A DNA stretch of 64,000 bases from NCBI GenBank assembly GCA_965153455.1, contig OZ234502.1:12989495-13053494 (forward strand), written 5' to 3'. The DNA comes from Sphagnum compactum. Its lineage: Eukaryota > Bryophyta > Sphagnopsida > Sphagnales. Of this stretch, positions 49,149 to 60,766 are shown piece by piece. The position numbers and the translations under genes are program-made. Numbering within the stretch: the first letter of the stretch is position 1; each line of letters starts with the position of its first letter. The notes under the pieces are model-generated. The model saw nothing but the letters and a program-made list of their open reading frames with translations. It ran no database searches and was not told where the DNA came from.

Positions 49149-49600
49149 TGCTGCTGCTGGCTAGTGGGATCTGAATGCAAGTGTTCATGAATGAGGGTTG
49201 GAAAGGGGTGTAGAGCAAGACCTAGGGTGCACCTGCATTGAGGTAAACAAATGAGGTTCATACATTTGGACCAGATGACCAACAATTTCCTCAGATGGAA
49301 GAAATCTATGCTGAGCTATACAGAATGTTTGGGCTGATGAATGACATTGTGTATGTACCCAATACCCAATTTGTGCTACATGAAATAGAAGGTGAAGAAC
49401 AGGTTATTCATCTTTGCCACTATGGTTAGAAGCTGGCCATTGCATTTGGGCTCATCAACACACCTCCTGGCACACTACTCCAAATTTTCAAGAATCTGCA
49501 AGCATGCAGCAACTGTCACACTGCCACTAAGTTCATTGCAAAGATAGTTGAGAGATCTACCATCAGGATGGTCTTTTGTTCCCGAGGGAATTATTGGTAA
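49149..49600 (+). pseudogene. Mutated E+/DYW deaminase tail of the PPR gene
   Basis: Downstream of the stop, pieces in several frames give [73 protein letters not shown] and [18 protein letters not shown], ending NYW-stop at 49600. This is the usual order of a plant E+/DYW domain, a zinc-dependent cytidine deaminase for RNA editing. Damage: an extra A after SNM, a TAG in AAG*WDL, a TGA in VHE*, and in the active site the HSEK segment reads YG-stop-K (49421-49432), so the HxE His is Tyr and the Glu is TAG. The segment before the terminal NYW is also shortened. The zinc-binding CSNC pair remains. Confidence 0.88.
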
Positions 49601-50879
49601 TTCCAGCCATCTTTCTGAATCACACCTGAACAAGGTAATAACGTGCTGATATCATGTGCTGCCTTGAGAGGTGGAGTGTGTGCATGATTCGAAGACTCTG
49701 TGTTTTATGAATGCATTCAACAATTACTCTTGAATGATCATCTAGGATGAATGCGGGGAATTTGATCCTTTTGTAAACATCCAGAAACCTGGTCAATGAT
49801 CAGGCAGATATATTGGAGTTTTGTACAAAGTTTACTTCACAATTTCTATACATCTACTCTCTGTCCCTTCCGCTTGGATGCTTGCTTGTATAGGGGCAAG
49901 CTAAACGCTTTGCAAAATTATCAATCTAATAATTAAAAGAATAGTGTTTGTCTATGCCATGTGAACCTACCTCAATCAAACTTATAACTATCTCATTCTT
50001 TTCCCTTACCTACTGACATGGATATGAAATGACAAACTAAGATGTGACTTTTGCTATCTTTATATTAAGAAAGGTGTTTGTTTGAGATCACCAGCTTAAC
50101 CCTCCCAAACCCTTGGGCCCCTCATTGCACTTTTGTTATTGTTGGAAAGCCCTTGGCAAGACACAATGTGCATAGCAGATGTTTCAGAAGTTTTGGAACA
50201 ATGGAGCAAACATGATTGAATTTAGACTGATTTTGTCATAGCAAGTTAATTTTAAAAATTATTTTTATTTTTTTCAACCAATTCATGCCTTTTTTATCAT
50301 ATCGATCTTTTAGTTTGTCCTTTCACCTCCCAAATCTTAACATGGGAGGCCAATGACATTTGAGTTCGCACTTGAACCACTAAATATTTTTCATAATTGA
50401 ATTTTTGAAAAAAAAAAATCATTTCTCTTAAGAGCCTTGAGAATATATTTTGAAAAGTTTTATCCCTTTGAAGACTTGAAGATGATCCCACTTGGGCCAC
50501 TGGCACAAGGGCTTGGAACTTCAAAGACAAGTTGGATACAACTTTTTAGACAAGTTGGATGGTATTAACCAAATCAAATATAATCCACATAATAATTATT
50601 TGCAAAATTTTGTTAATTTTTTTGTTAAAAAAAACTGCTTAAAAATCCCCCATGAGTTCTTTTGTGTTTTCAATGTGCTCAATTTTCCTCCACTAGTTCT
50701 TGCCACTTGGTATGTGCCCAACTCTATCGAATTTGGGCTTTTCTCAACCCTGACCCTCCATACTGCCCTCCCACCTAGTTACCCTACTAACCTACCTACT
50801 CTACTGACCTACCTCTGAGCCTAAACCTTGAACCCAACCAACTAACAACCACTCCCATACCTACTACCCTTTCTATCTT
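49601..50879. other. PPR 3' flank and spacer, no gene seen
   Basis: No coding or repeat structure is supported. The sequence becomes AT- and C-rich towards the satellite at 50880. Confidence 0.5.
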
Positions 50880-51930
50880 TTCTTGGCAAAACCTATATCT
50901 CTTCTTGGCTAAATCTATATTTATTCTTGGCTAGACTTATATCTCTTGGCAAAACTTATATCTTTTTCTTGGCAAAAATTATATTTTTTTCGGCTAATCT
51001 TTTATCTTTTGGCAAAACCCATATATTTTCTTGGCTAACCTTGTCTCTATTGGCAAAACCTATCTTTCTTTTTGGCTAAAATTTTTTTATGGCAAAACTT
51101 GTATCCTTTCTTGGCTAAACTTTTTTTAATTGGCAAAACCTATATCTTTTCTTGGCTGAAATTTTCTTGTTTTGGCAAAACCTATATTCATTCTTGGTTA
51201 AACTTTTCTCTATTCGGAAAACCTATATCTTTTTTTAGCTAAATATTTTTTTTTTGGTTAAAATTTTCTCTCTTAATAAAACTTATATCCCTTCTTGGCT
51301 AAACTTTTATCTCTTGGCAAAAACTATATATTTTCTTAAATAAAATTTTATCTCTTGGCAAAACCTACATATCTTCTTGGCTAAATAATTTTCTCTAGGT
51401 GAAACCTATATATATCCCTTTTTTGGTTAAATTTTTTTCTCTTAGCAAAACCTATATCCCTTCTTGGTTAAACTTTTTTCTCTTGGCAAAATTTATATTT
51501 CTTGTTGGCTAAACATTTTTCTTTTGGCAAAACCTATATCTATTCCTGGCAAAACTTCTAACTTTTGGAAAAACTTATATCTCTTCTTGGTTAAACTTTT
51601 CTCTCTTGGCAAAACTTAAAACCTATATTTATTCTTGGCTAAACTTCTAATTCTTGGCAACACTTACATTTTATCTTGGGTAATTTATTTTTCTTGGCTA
51701 AACTTTTAACTTTTAGCAAAACCTTTTTTTTTTTGCTAAACCTCAACCTCTCAACAAAACATTTTTATCTATTGGCTAAACTTTTACCTCCCAACAATTC
51801 TTTTATATCCTTTTGGTTAAACCCTTACCTCTTAGCACAATCTTTTTACATATTAGGTAAACCTTTACCTTTCAACAAAACATTTCTATATTTTGGGTAA
51901 ACCTCTCTATTTCTAATTAAACATCTACTT
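50880..51930 (+). repeat. Degenerate satellite, about 40-45-bp unit
   Basis: Alternating TTGGCAAAACCTATAT and CTTGGCTAAACTTTT words repeat about every 40-45 bases (for example GGCAAAA at 51010, 51051, 51092, 51131 and 51174) for roughly 1 kb, about two dozen units, degrading at both ends. The plus strand is pyrimidine-rich. The frame at 51676-51900 is a reading of this array. Confidence 0.8.
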
Positions 51931-54900
51931 TTTTTAAAGGAAAAAATAATAGTGGAATCCACAAGGTGTAAAATGAACTTCAATATAATTCTTTATAGAA
52001 ATCAATCAAGGACATAAAAAATAATGTTGATTTTATTGAGAACAAATAATTAAAGAGGTAAGAAAAAAAAATCTTGTGTTTTCAATGATTATCTAATTCA
52101 ATCACTTAAATCATAAGAAAATTAATGTAAAACATATGGTTTTAAAAAGAAGGTTAAATTTACATATAAAGGTTGAAGGTATAGGTTTTGGGCATTACAA
52201 TATTCATGTCAACTTTAAGTTAAGGGTGAAAACATGAATAGGTGGATTGTTTGGAATGTCACATTTGTAATTTGTTTGGATTACATATAAACATAAAATT
52301 TAAATCCATATTCAAAATTAACATTATCAATTTTTTAATTATGCATGTTATCATAGACTTTAATGGGAATCATCATAAAAAATTTGGATGAATTCTAAGA
52401 AGATTATGGACTCGTAATGGACTTTTGAAATGACAACACTATGTGTGTCACAAAAAAATGAAAAATGTGAACACAAAAAAATGTCAAAATAAAGCATCAT
52501 CAAATGAAATTTTATCAATGAAGTGCATTGAATTTCTATTAATATTTATATATTTAATTTTTAAAAGTTTTAAATGACGTGATTGTTGTAAATTTTCATC
52601 CTTGAAGTCCATTTCACATTAATTTTTTAAATCTTTTGCATGGATTTTTTTATCACTCACATGTTAAGAGATATTCATAGTGGTTTATTAATATTTATGA
52701 TTAAAAGCATAGGGGATAATTATAGGATTTATGGTTTGATAATTGTTAAACTTGCAAAAAACATTGTTAATGTTAGATTATGGACCCTCAAACACCACTT
52801 TTGAGCCACTTAACTATGTTTCCACCCTTAACACCATGTTTGTAATGGTTTGGAGTTCCCAAAACTAACACCTATTATATGGGTAACATGCAAGTATTGC
52901 CTATTATGGCAGATACTAATAATAGTTGAAGATTTAATCCCAACATGCAATACCCACATATGAAAACAATGTCATTTGTGATCGAAATGAAACTTTTTTT
53001 TCTGAATTTTTTTTTAGATTTTTTTTCCAATTTGTAATTTTATTTATCATCCTAAAATTATTTTTTCTTGTTCTAAACGATATTTCTTCTATTTCTTCTT
53101 CATAATCAATTTTTTTAATTTAAAAAAAATAAACAAATTCAAAACTATTTTTGTCAGTTTTTATTTATCATTAATTATGCATATTTTATGCCCAACATTT
53201 GGATATTATGTGAAACGTGAAAAAATCTAGCCAACATTTTATGCCTCAGATGCGAGTATTACACAATTTTTTTTTACTTTTTCTTCTTTTAAATATTTCT
53301 CATCACAACATCAAAAACAAAAAATGAAGGTATTGCATACAATGGACCAATCATATTGTGGTGGAGCTTGAATGAAAATGGACCTAGATTTTGCAATACC
53401 TTCGTGATTAAATTGGGGCCCCATTGGAATTGAAATGCAAAAAAACCAAGTCCATTCAATTCCCATGTAATTTATACTACCAATTATATTTCATTTATGT
53501 AAAGGTTTTAATATGCGGGTATTGCAAATACTTGCCCTTCCATCATTTAGGTTAGGATTACTAGAAAATCCAGAAAACTACAATACCTACATTGTCAATA
53601 TCCAATACAAATGTCAAAATATGGGTGAATGTAATTCCTACACACTCAATTGTGATTATTCATTGCATACACCAACAAACAAATACTCTCATCATATTTT
53701 TAATGTGTTGATATTGCATTACCTTCATCCAAAAATGCATTTCCTTGTTGTGAAAATGAACTCATTGGCAATACCTAAATTTAAAACTTTCATTATAACC
53801 CCATCTTACATTACCTATATCCACTAAAGGAAGCCTTCACTATGTGAACAACAAAAAAGACAATACCTCCATCAAAATGGGAAATCCCCCACTAGAAAGG
53901 TTATGGGATGGACAATACCCTCATATATCACAACAAAATGTCATTGTGTCCCATGTAATATATGGAATTCTATGCAATATGAAAAAGCTTGCTCACTGAC
54001 CCTAAACTATTGTACATTAATTGTTTGAAGTAATATGGTATTACTAGTACATAAAGAGTCCAAATCCATTAATGAATTCACTAGGTTTTGTAGTGAATTA
54101 GGTAAATTCTTAGCAAATTTGTCAATTGCTTAGTGATTGGTGATGAATTGATGGACAAGTAAATTCATTAACATATGAACAACTAAGAAAATTTGAATAT
54201 TTGATGATTTAATCCAAATAATTTAATATTAATAATTTAATTTGAGTTATTTATTTGTTCAAAAAAAATTTAATTGAAAGTTTCAAGAAAATTTGAACCT
54301 ATTTACCTAGGTGGTAGAAAACTAACACCTACTTACTTGTGTAAGTAGGCAAATAGGTAGGAAAGGGAAAATGTAGATGGAATGAATAACCAAAAAATAT
54401 TTCATTTATGTTGCAGTTTCCACTTAAGGTCAAGCATTCCTTCACTCATCCCAAATTGGCATATGCATTTTTGAGTGAGAAATAAAGGGAAAACATGTTT
54501 TTCCTATAACTTGTGAAATGAGATTCGAAGAAAAAACATATGGGTTAAACCTTTTAATTGCACTTTAGTTTTAAATTGAGATGCAACTAAAACTTTTCTA
54601 AAATTCAACTTTAATTAGTAATATCTTTCTCATGTTATGTACAAATGAAATGATTTAAAATTCAATCAATTTTTTTCCCAAAATCTACACATTAAAATTA
54701 TTTAAAAAATTGAAAAAAAATTGAATTGAAAAAAATTACATGTGAATCTTGCATTTCAATACATTTCAACAAGACAATTTTTTTCTTTAATCATCATTAT
54801 CTTTTTCATATTTTATCCAAATGAAAGAAAATATTTAAAATATGAATTTGATTTGATTTGACAAATAGTACATTTTAATTATGAAATTTAATACAAATAG

Positions 54901-57900
54901 CTCATAAAATATGATGTTTCAACATATAATAACATTATTCTCAAAACCATTCAATGTTTCATAGTGTATTTAAAAAATACAATACATTCAAATATAATAC
55001 ATTAAATACATACATGTTAATTTTTATATTATAATATGAATTTGATTATATAATTATAAAACATAAATTAATTTGAAAAGTATAATGAAGAAGAGATATA
55101 GGTTTTGCCATTGCAAAATGAACGGGGTAGGTGGGTAAATGGGGTAGTTGGGTGAATAAGGGTGGTACAAGGTGAAAAAAAAATTGACTGTTGGAGGGCG
55201 AGCAAATTTATTTTTTGATTCAACCTTTATAATTGCGGGAGGTTTAATAACTGGGATAAACATCATCCCAAGTGGAATTGGTGCAATCATGGGGGCTAGG
55301 TCACTTCGGCCAAAAGAGGTGGGCCGCAAGGAGGCAAGGGAACCACTAAGTAGTAAGTATAAGGTAAGGCCCTATTATTAGGGAATTATTGTGTGAGCAC
55401 CAAGGGCAAAACCTTCCATGCAATAATCTTTTGACAGTAGGGCTTTACCTTGTGTAACAAACAAGGTAATCAATGGTTTTTTTTAGAAAAAAATTCATTG
55501 GTTTACATCATGCACCTTAAAGATCTTACAATCTCACACCCTCCACCCTAGGGCTTTTTTGTGGAATTTTTTTTTCTAAAAAAAAGAAAAAATTGAATGT
55601 TTTTTCTAAAAACTTCCTAATTTTGTTTTGAAAACAACCTTTTTTTGGATAAAAATGCTTATCTTTCTTTCTCTACACATGATGGGATTTCTTTATCATT
55701 TTTTCTTTTGGTAGAATGTAAGCATCCATCCAATATTCATTGGGAAGGGCAATGTTTAGGCCATATGTTTGGCAGAAGCCTTTCACTACAAAGGGCATTG
55801 CTGCCCTTTGACTTTAAGGGTTGTAAGGGATGTGCTTTGAACCTAGACATTTGATTCTGTTTGGGAATTTATCATCTAAAATCTAGCCATGACATCTTGT
55901 TGTTGGACGGATGTCCCTATCCAACAACCTATACATACTTATACATCAAGCAATTATTGAAAACACCTAATCCTTCAAGGTTTCAATGAATGTGTGTAGC
56001 TAAAAACTTATTGTAAGTTTATATATATATTTGGAAGTTTTATGCACATTTGTTTCACAAAACACATTGGTGATTTGGACTTTGACAGTTATGCATGAGA
56101 ATTTTAATTCATAATTGAATTGAATTTGTTTCATCAAAATCCAACATTCATCTTTGCATGAATAAACAAATGCAAATATTCTTTCAAACAACTCCATTTC
56201 AAATGAAATAGAGTAAAATCTTATATTTAAACAAAGAATTTTTTTTGATCCAAATAAAGTAATTCAATGCAATTAACATTCATCACGTGCATACTTCCTC
56301 AACAATAAACATATTCATTAGATTATCGTTAGCAATTAGTTTCTACAAATGGATGAAACATCAAACAACAAAATCTCCTAGCAAAAGGAAAAGAAAAAAA
56401 TGATGAAACCTTGGCAAAAATCCATTAAACAAAACATCCAACTAGGGAATAACGAGAAAATTTGAACCAAAAGAATAGAACCCAAAGTCGATTGCTAAGG
56501 GGCAATGGAACAAATCGTGTTCCAAAGCCCCCACCAATTGCAAGAAGTATATCAAAAAGAAAAAGGGATGCGAAACCTAAGAAAATAGTAAGCTTAAAAG
56601 AGCCCTCACCTATAATGATAATGTGCCTCAAAATAGAGGCAGCATGAATTTTTTGCAAAGTTGTTGACACCTTTTCCTATGGAAAACATGCAAAATAACC
56701 AGAGGAGGGCCACGAAAACCCTTTGTTAACCATGCCAAGTTAGCACACCAATGAAAAAAATTGTTTGTTTATTAATGCATGCAACCAAAAACCTTTACAA
56801 CAAGGACAAGAAATGCATCTACCGAGCGTTGATCATGGTAAATTCCTTCCCTTGTTCCAGTTGCCACACTGTGACCACCTTGGCAAAAAGACCAAAACAA
56901 AGGTGTTGAAAGGACATGAATTTGTTCATGTGAAACATGAAACCTCAAATGTTTTGTGATGGAAGCAAAGACATTCTAGACAACATTGTGGGATGTAATT
57001 CATTCTACACCATGGGAGCAACAAAGAAGGTGGATCTTCATTGGATTTAGAAGCTAACCACAAATGCACCAAGTCAACTTGAGAACTAAAGGATGGGGAG
57101 GCCCAACTTAATGTGCGATGCAAAGGAGAAACATTTAAAGCCAAACGAAAAAATGGAATGACCAGCTAAACAAAAAGCCAAACACCTTAGGCTCGCATAG
57201 GACCTCAAGCGTTTGTGTCATGTGAATCAAAAGCCATGTCAAAGATGATGCTAGAAAAGAAATTGTCATGCAATTTGTCTTAAATGCACTCCTAAAGTCA
57301 GGTTATCCCCTCTTTACAAATTGCACGAAAAAGGGAACACACAAGTCACCACATCTAGGAGAAGGAGCTTGTACTAACTTCAAATGGGCTTGGAAGGGGA
57401 GTAGACCAAAATTGCCAACGCTTATCACCTCCAATAAAAATTGTGATTATGTAATAAGAATCTAATAACAATGGGTGATAGGAGCAACAAGTGCCTAGCT
57501 CCCCAAATAAGCTGCTAGTGCAATGAACTTAGTGGAGATGAAGTCCATCCCCCAGCAAAAGATGGGGAAAAAAGCCTCACAATGCAACAAAAGGCTTGTG
57601 GGCAATCCAAATAATTTGGGCCCAAAAGACATCCAAAAATTTGCATGAAGGTAAGGTCAAAAGAGGTGAGTTGATGTCAAAAATTCAATAAAAAAGAGAA
57701 TGAATAAATAAGGTCTCTGGACAAAACATCATAAGAGGATCCCAACAACTACTTGCATATCCCTTAACCTTGAAAATGCATTTACATGATGAGCATCCTC
57801 ATCCAACACATCTTGTAAAAAACCTTGGAACACATGAAAGAAATTTTTGTGAAAAAGTTTCAAAGAAAACTTTATTTTGGTGAAAAACTTGGAAAAATGA

Positions 57901-58150
57901 GTCCTTTCAATTTAAAGTGTGTTATTTCAGCATAAATTAGCGATTTAAAAAAATCCATACAAGAAAAAAACCACTAACCTATAAACAACTTAAAAAGCCA
58001 TAAGAAACAATAGAAATAATGATCTAGATCCAATTTTTATCTTTTAGGGTTGGAAAAAATGCCCTAAATAAATTGATGAATATAAATCACCTTAAGCCTA
58101 TCTTACCATAACAGAAAACAAAAGAAAATAGCTCCTACTTTTTCATTGGA
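51931..58150. other. Long AT-rich spacer, no gene seen
   Basis: Mostly poly-A/T-rich DNA. Frames at 55172-55381 and 56460-57470 are slightly more complex and could be worn retroelement coding, but I could not match any domain. No tRNA or rRNA was recognised. Confidence 0.45.
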
Positions 58151-58239
58151 TTGGGATGAAAATAAAAAAGCACAATATGAACAGGAGGCTCATGGTGGGC
58201 CAGGTTGAACTGACACCTCGGTGCAACTTGGTTCAACTG

Positions 58240-59215
58240 GTAATGGCCATGGCAAGTTGAAACCAGTGTTGGATGGATCTTACCTTCTCCGAGGAAGCTG
58301 TCATTCCGGTTCTAAATAATAAATTAGAGTAGGCCCGGTTCTCAGAAAGGTTCTCTAAAAAAATGCAAAGCCTCGCTTCCAATTTTGGTTCCAATTTTTT
58401 AAAGCAGACCTCGTTCTGAGTAACCCGGACCAAAACCAGTGGTTAACATCCGGTTAACCCCTGGTTCTAGTCCTTTCTTTTCAAAATTTATAAAAAATAA
58501 AAATCCCAGGTTTGGTTCTGGATCTTCGAAAACTAGGATCCCAGTTCTGGTTCTTTCAAAAATTGAGAACCTAATTTCAGTTTCAAACCCAGTTGCAAAA
58601 ATCGGGCACGGTTCCAATTTACTATATACATATATATATTTAATATCTTTTTTGAGAGAACCCGCAATTCTGGTTCGATGAATTTTATTTTTGGTCCAGA
58701 TCCAGACTCAGTTCTTCACATATCAAGACTCCTCAATCTCAATTAAAAATAAATAAAAAATCCTTGGCAAGTCAACCTCTATCAACTATGTACATAAACC
58801 TAAAAAATAAATTAAAAAATAAATCAAAATCAAAATCAAAAAATCAAAACCAAGTTTGATTTTTGGAATTGAAACCACCACACAAGAAAATAGTCCCAGT
58901 TCTTGGTTCCATTTATGTGTGAAACCGGACCTAGAATTCTTGGGGAAAAAAAAAAACTAGAATTGGGGGCTAACCAGAGGTTGGTTAATCAGATGTTTAT
59001 TGTCGACGGCAGGCCTGAGTTACCCCAAACTGAACCTGATTTTTTGGAATGTGACTGAAATCGGGTCTGGTAAAACCAGAATTCGAATGTAACCGAACCT
59101 GGAGCCGAACCCCAGGTTCCACTTTTGTGTGGGACCAGAACCGGTTCTTAAAAAAAGATTTAGAACTGGAACCGGAATCTGGAGTATTCCTAAACGTCAA
59201 GAACCGCTCAACACT
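58240..59215. repeat. Degenerate GGTTC/GAACC-rich block
   Basis: Variants of CCGGTTCT, CTGGTTCTAG, CCAGTTCTGG and their complements occur every 10-30 bases on both strands (for example 58310, 58340, 58460, 58510, 58545, 59105, 59145 and 59165). Open frames here are Pro/Arg-rich readings of the repeat. It shares a 13-base word with the repeat in NOL12 intron 3. Confidence 0.5.
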
Positions 59216-59229
59216 GGTAGGGTACTAGG

Positions 59230-59395
59230 TACCAAGTGGGAGGAAAGACCGATGTCCGCCACGGCCTTGCCCTTCTGGGATAAGGGGAACACTTGGTTGG
59301 CTACTTGGTACCAAGTGGGAAGAAAAAGAATTTGAGAGCCATGCACCCCCTCCCCCCACTCGCCCTTTTGGGATAAGGGGGGCAAGAAAGACGCC
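59230..59395 (+). repeat. Two-copy direct repeat, about 80-bp period
   Basis: TACCAAGTGGGAGGAAAG...GCCCTTCTGGGATAAGGGG (59228-59286) recurs as TACCAAGTGGGAAGAAAA...GCCCTTTTGGGATAAGGGG (59309-59382). Confidence 0.7.
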
Positions 59396-59527
59396 TGCAA
59401 AAAAAACGTGGATCACAAAAAGAAAATAAAAATTAAAAATCCCATCCCCATTTTGCCCACATGTGCGATTCTATCGCTGCTTCCAGGATCGCACGCGCTC
59501 TCGTTCCACTCACACAGAGACACATGA

Positions 59528-59735
59528 TCCAGAGTTTTTCGCCAAATTTCGGCCCGAATTCGCCAGATTTTAAAGGGAAAAAAATTCCAAATCGCCATAT
59601 TTTTATAATAAGTTCCAGTAAGATAACCAACAAAGATAGAAGGATTTTTTAAAAACAATTCCATATCTAGAATGTAGCCAAATTTGGCTAAATTATTTTC
59701 TGGATAATTGCCACTTTGACTACTAAATCACAAAC
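59528..59735 (+). repeat. TAGCCA interspersed repeat, copy C (diverged)
   Basis: Contains TTTTTCGCCAAATTTCGG, CGCCA, TGTAGCCAAATTTGGCTAAAT, GGATAATTGCCA and GACTACTAAA in the same order as copies A and B. It lies about 0.7 kb before the starch synthase ATG. Confidence 0.45.
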
Positions 59736-59769
59736 TCCTCAAAAGAAACTCTGCTTGACTCCCATCCCA

Positions 59770-59841
59770 TCATCGCCACCTCTTTCTTCTTGTTCTTCTT
59801 GTTCTTCTTCTCTTCCTTCTTCCTCCTCTCTTTTTCCCCGA
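59770..59841 (+). promoter_or_regulatory. CTT-rich tract upstream of starch synthase
   Basis: A long pyrimidine stretch (CTTCTTGTTCTTCTTGTTC type) lies 590-660 bp before the ATG. Such tracts are common in plant promoters and 5' leaders. No clear TATA box could be fixed, so the transcription start is unknown. Confidence 0.35.
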
Positions 59842-60427
59842 TCTTTGATCCTCAATTGGCTGCACACAGCATCTCGGATTTGCACCTCTCATTCATTCAT
59901 TAATGCATTCCATTGCTCGCACACTAGTTTAGTTTGCATCATCCAATTTTATTCCCCACGGACTGCATGCTGGTCTGTCGGATTTGTTACATTTTAATAA
60001 AACACACTCGGTCTCTGTCTTTTATCTCGGCGTGTTTTGTTTTTTGGTTTGTCTTTTGAACAAATGTGGTTGTGGTGGTGACTTGATAGGGTTTTAGTGG
60101 GGAGAGAAATTGCTGGAAGAGTTTTTCTTTGTGAAGTGATAAGAGTTTTCTACCATTTTTTTGGTTCTGGTTTGCGATTTTTGGTTGATCTTGTTGTTTT
60201 TGTTGTTGCTGCTGCAATTGGTAAATGTGCTGGGAAGAATTAGCTTAGTTTGGCATTGCTCGTGCAATGGCTGGGACGGAAAGGGAGTAGACAAACATTC
60301 TTGCATTAGACAAACATTCTTGCTGTGGGGATTGGGGTAAGGGAGTCGGCGGGACTAGGAGGAGAGCCTTATAGCAGCAGCAGCAGCGGCGGCGGCAGGA
60401 GGAGGAGGAGGAGGAGTGGCTGGAGGT

Positions 60428-60724
60428 ATGGATGCGTGTATGTGTTTCACTCCCTCCAATATCCCACTCTCCTCACCCTTAGGATTGCAGAGCTGTTCAC
60501 GAAGGTACAGGATTCTTCGCACCAGGAGGGTTGGTGGTGGCCGACTACTGCAACAACATGGGGGGAGCAGCAGCAGCAGGGAAGAAGGGAGCCACAGCAT
60601 CATCCGCATGAGTTCAGAAGGTGAGAAGGGTAGCAGGAATTCTGACAGATCTACAGTTCTGGAAGAGAGTAGAAGGCTGCTGGCCAAGCAAAAGGAATTG
60701 CTGCAGCAGGTAAAATTTTTGCAG

Positions 60725-60766
<42 letters not shown>

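Noticed and set aside
51676-51900. 74-codon hydrophobic frame
   Set aside because: It is a translation of the TTGGCTAAAC satellite, not a membrane protein gene.
55172-55381. 69-codon frame with GGLITGINIIPSGIGAIMGA
   Set aside because: It resembles a membrane or glycine-rich segment but has no homologue I recognise and no flanking coding.
56400-57700. Possible worn retroelement
   Set aside because: Slightly more complex than its flanks, but no reverse transcriptase, integrase or LTR motif could be identified.
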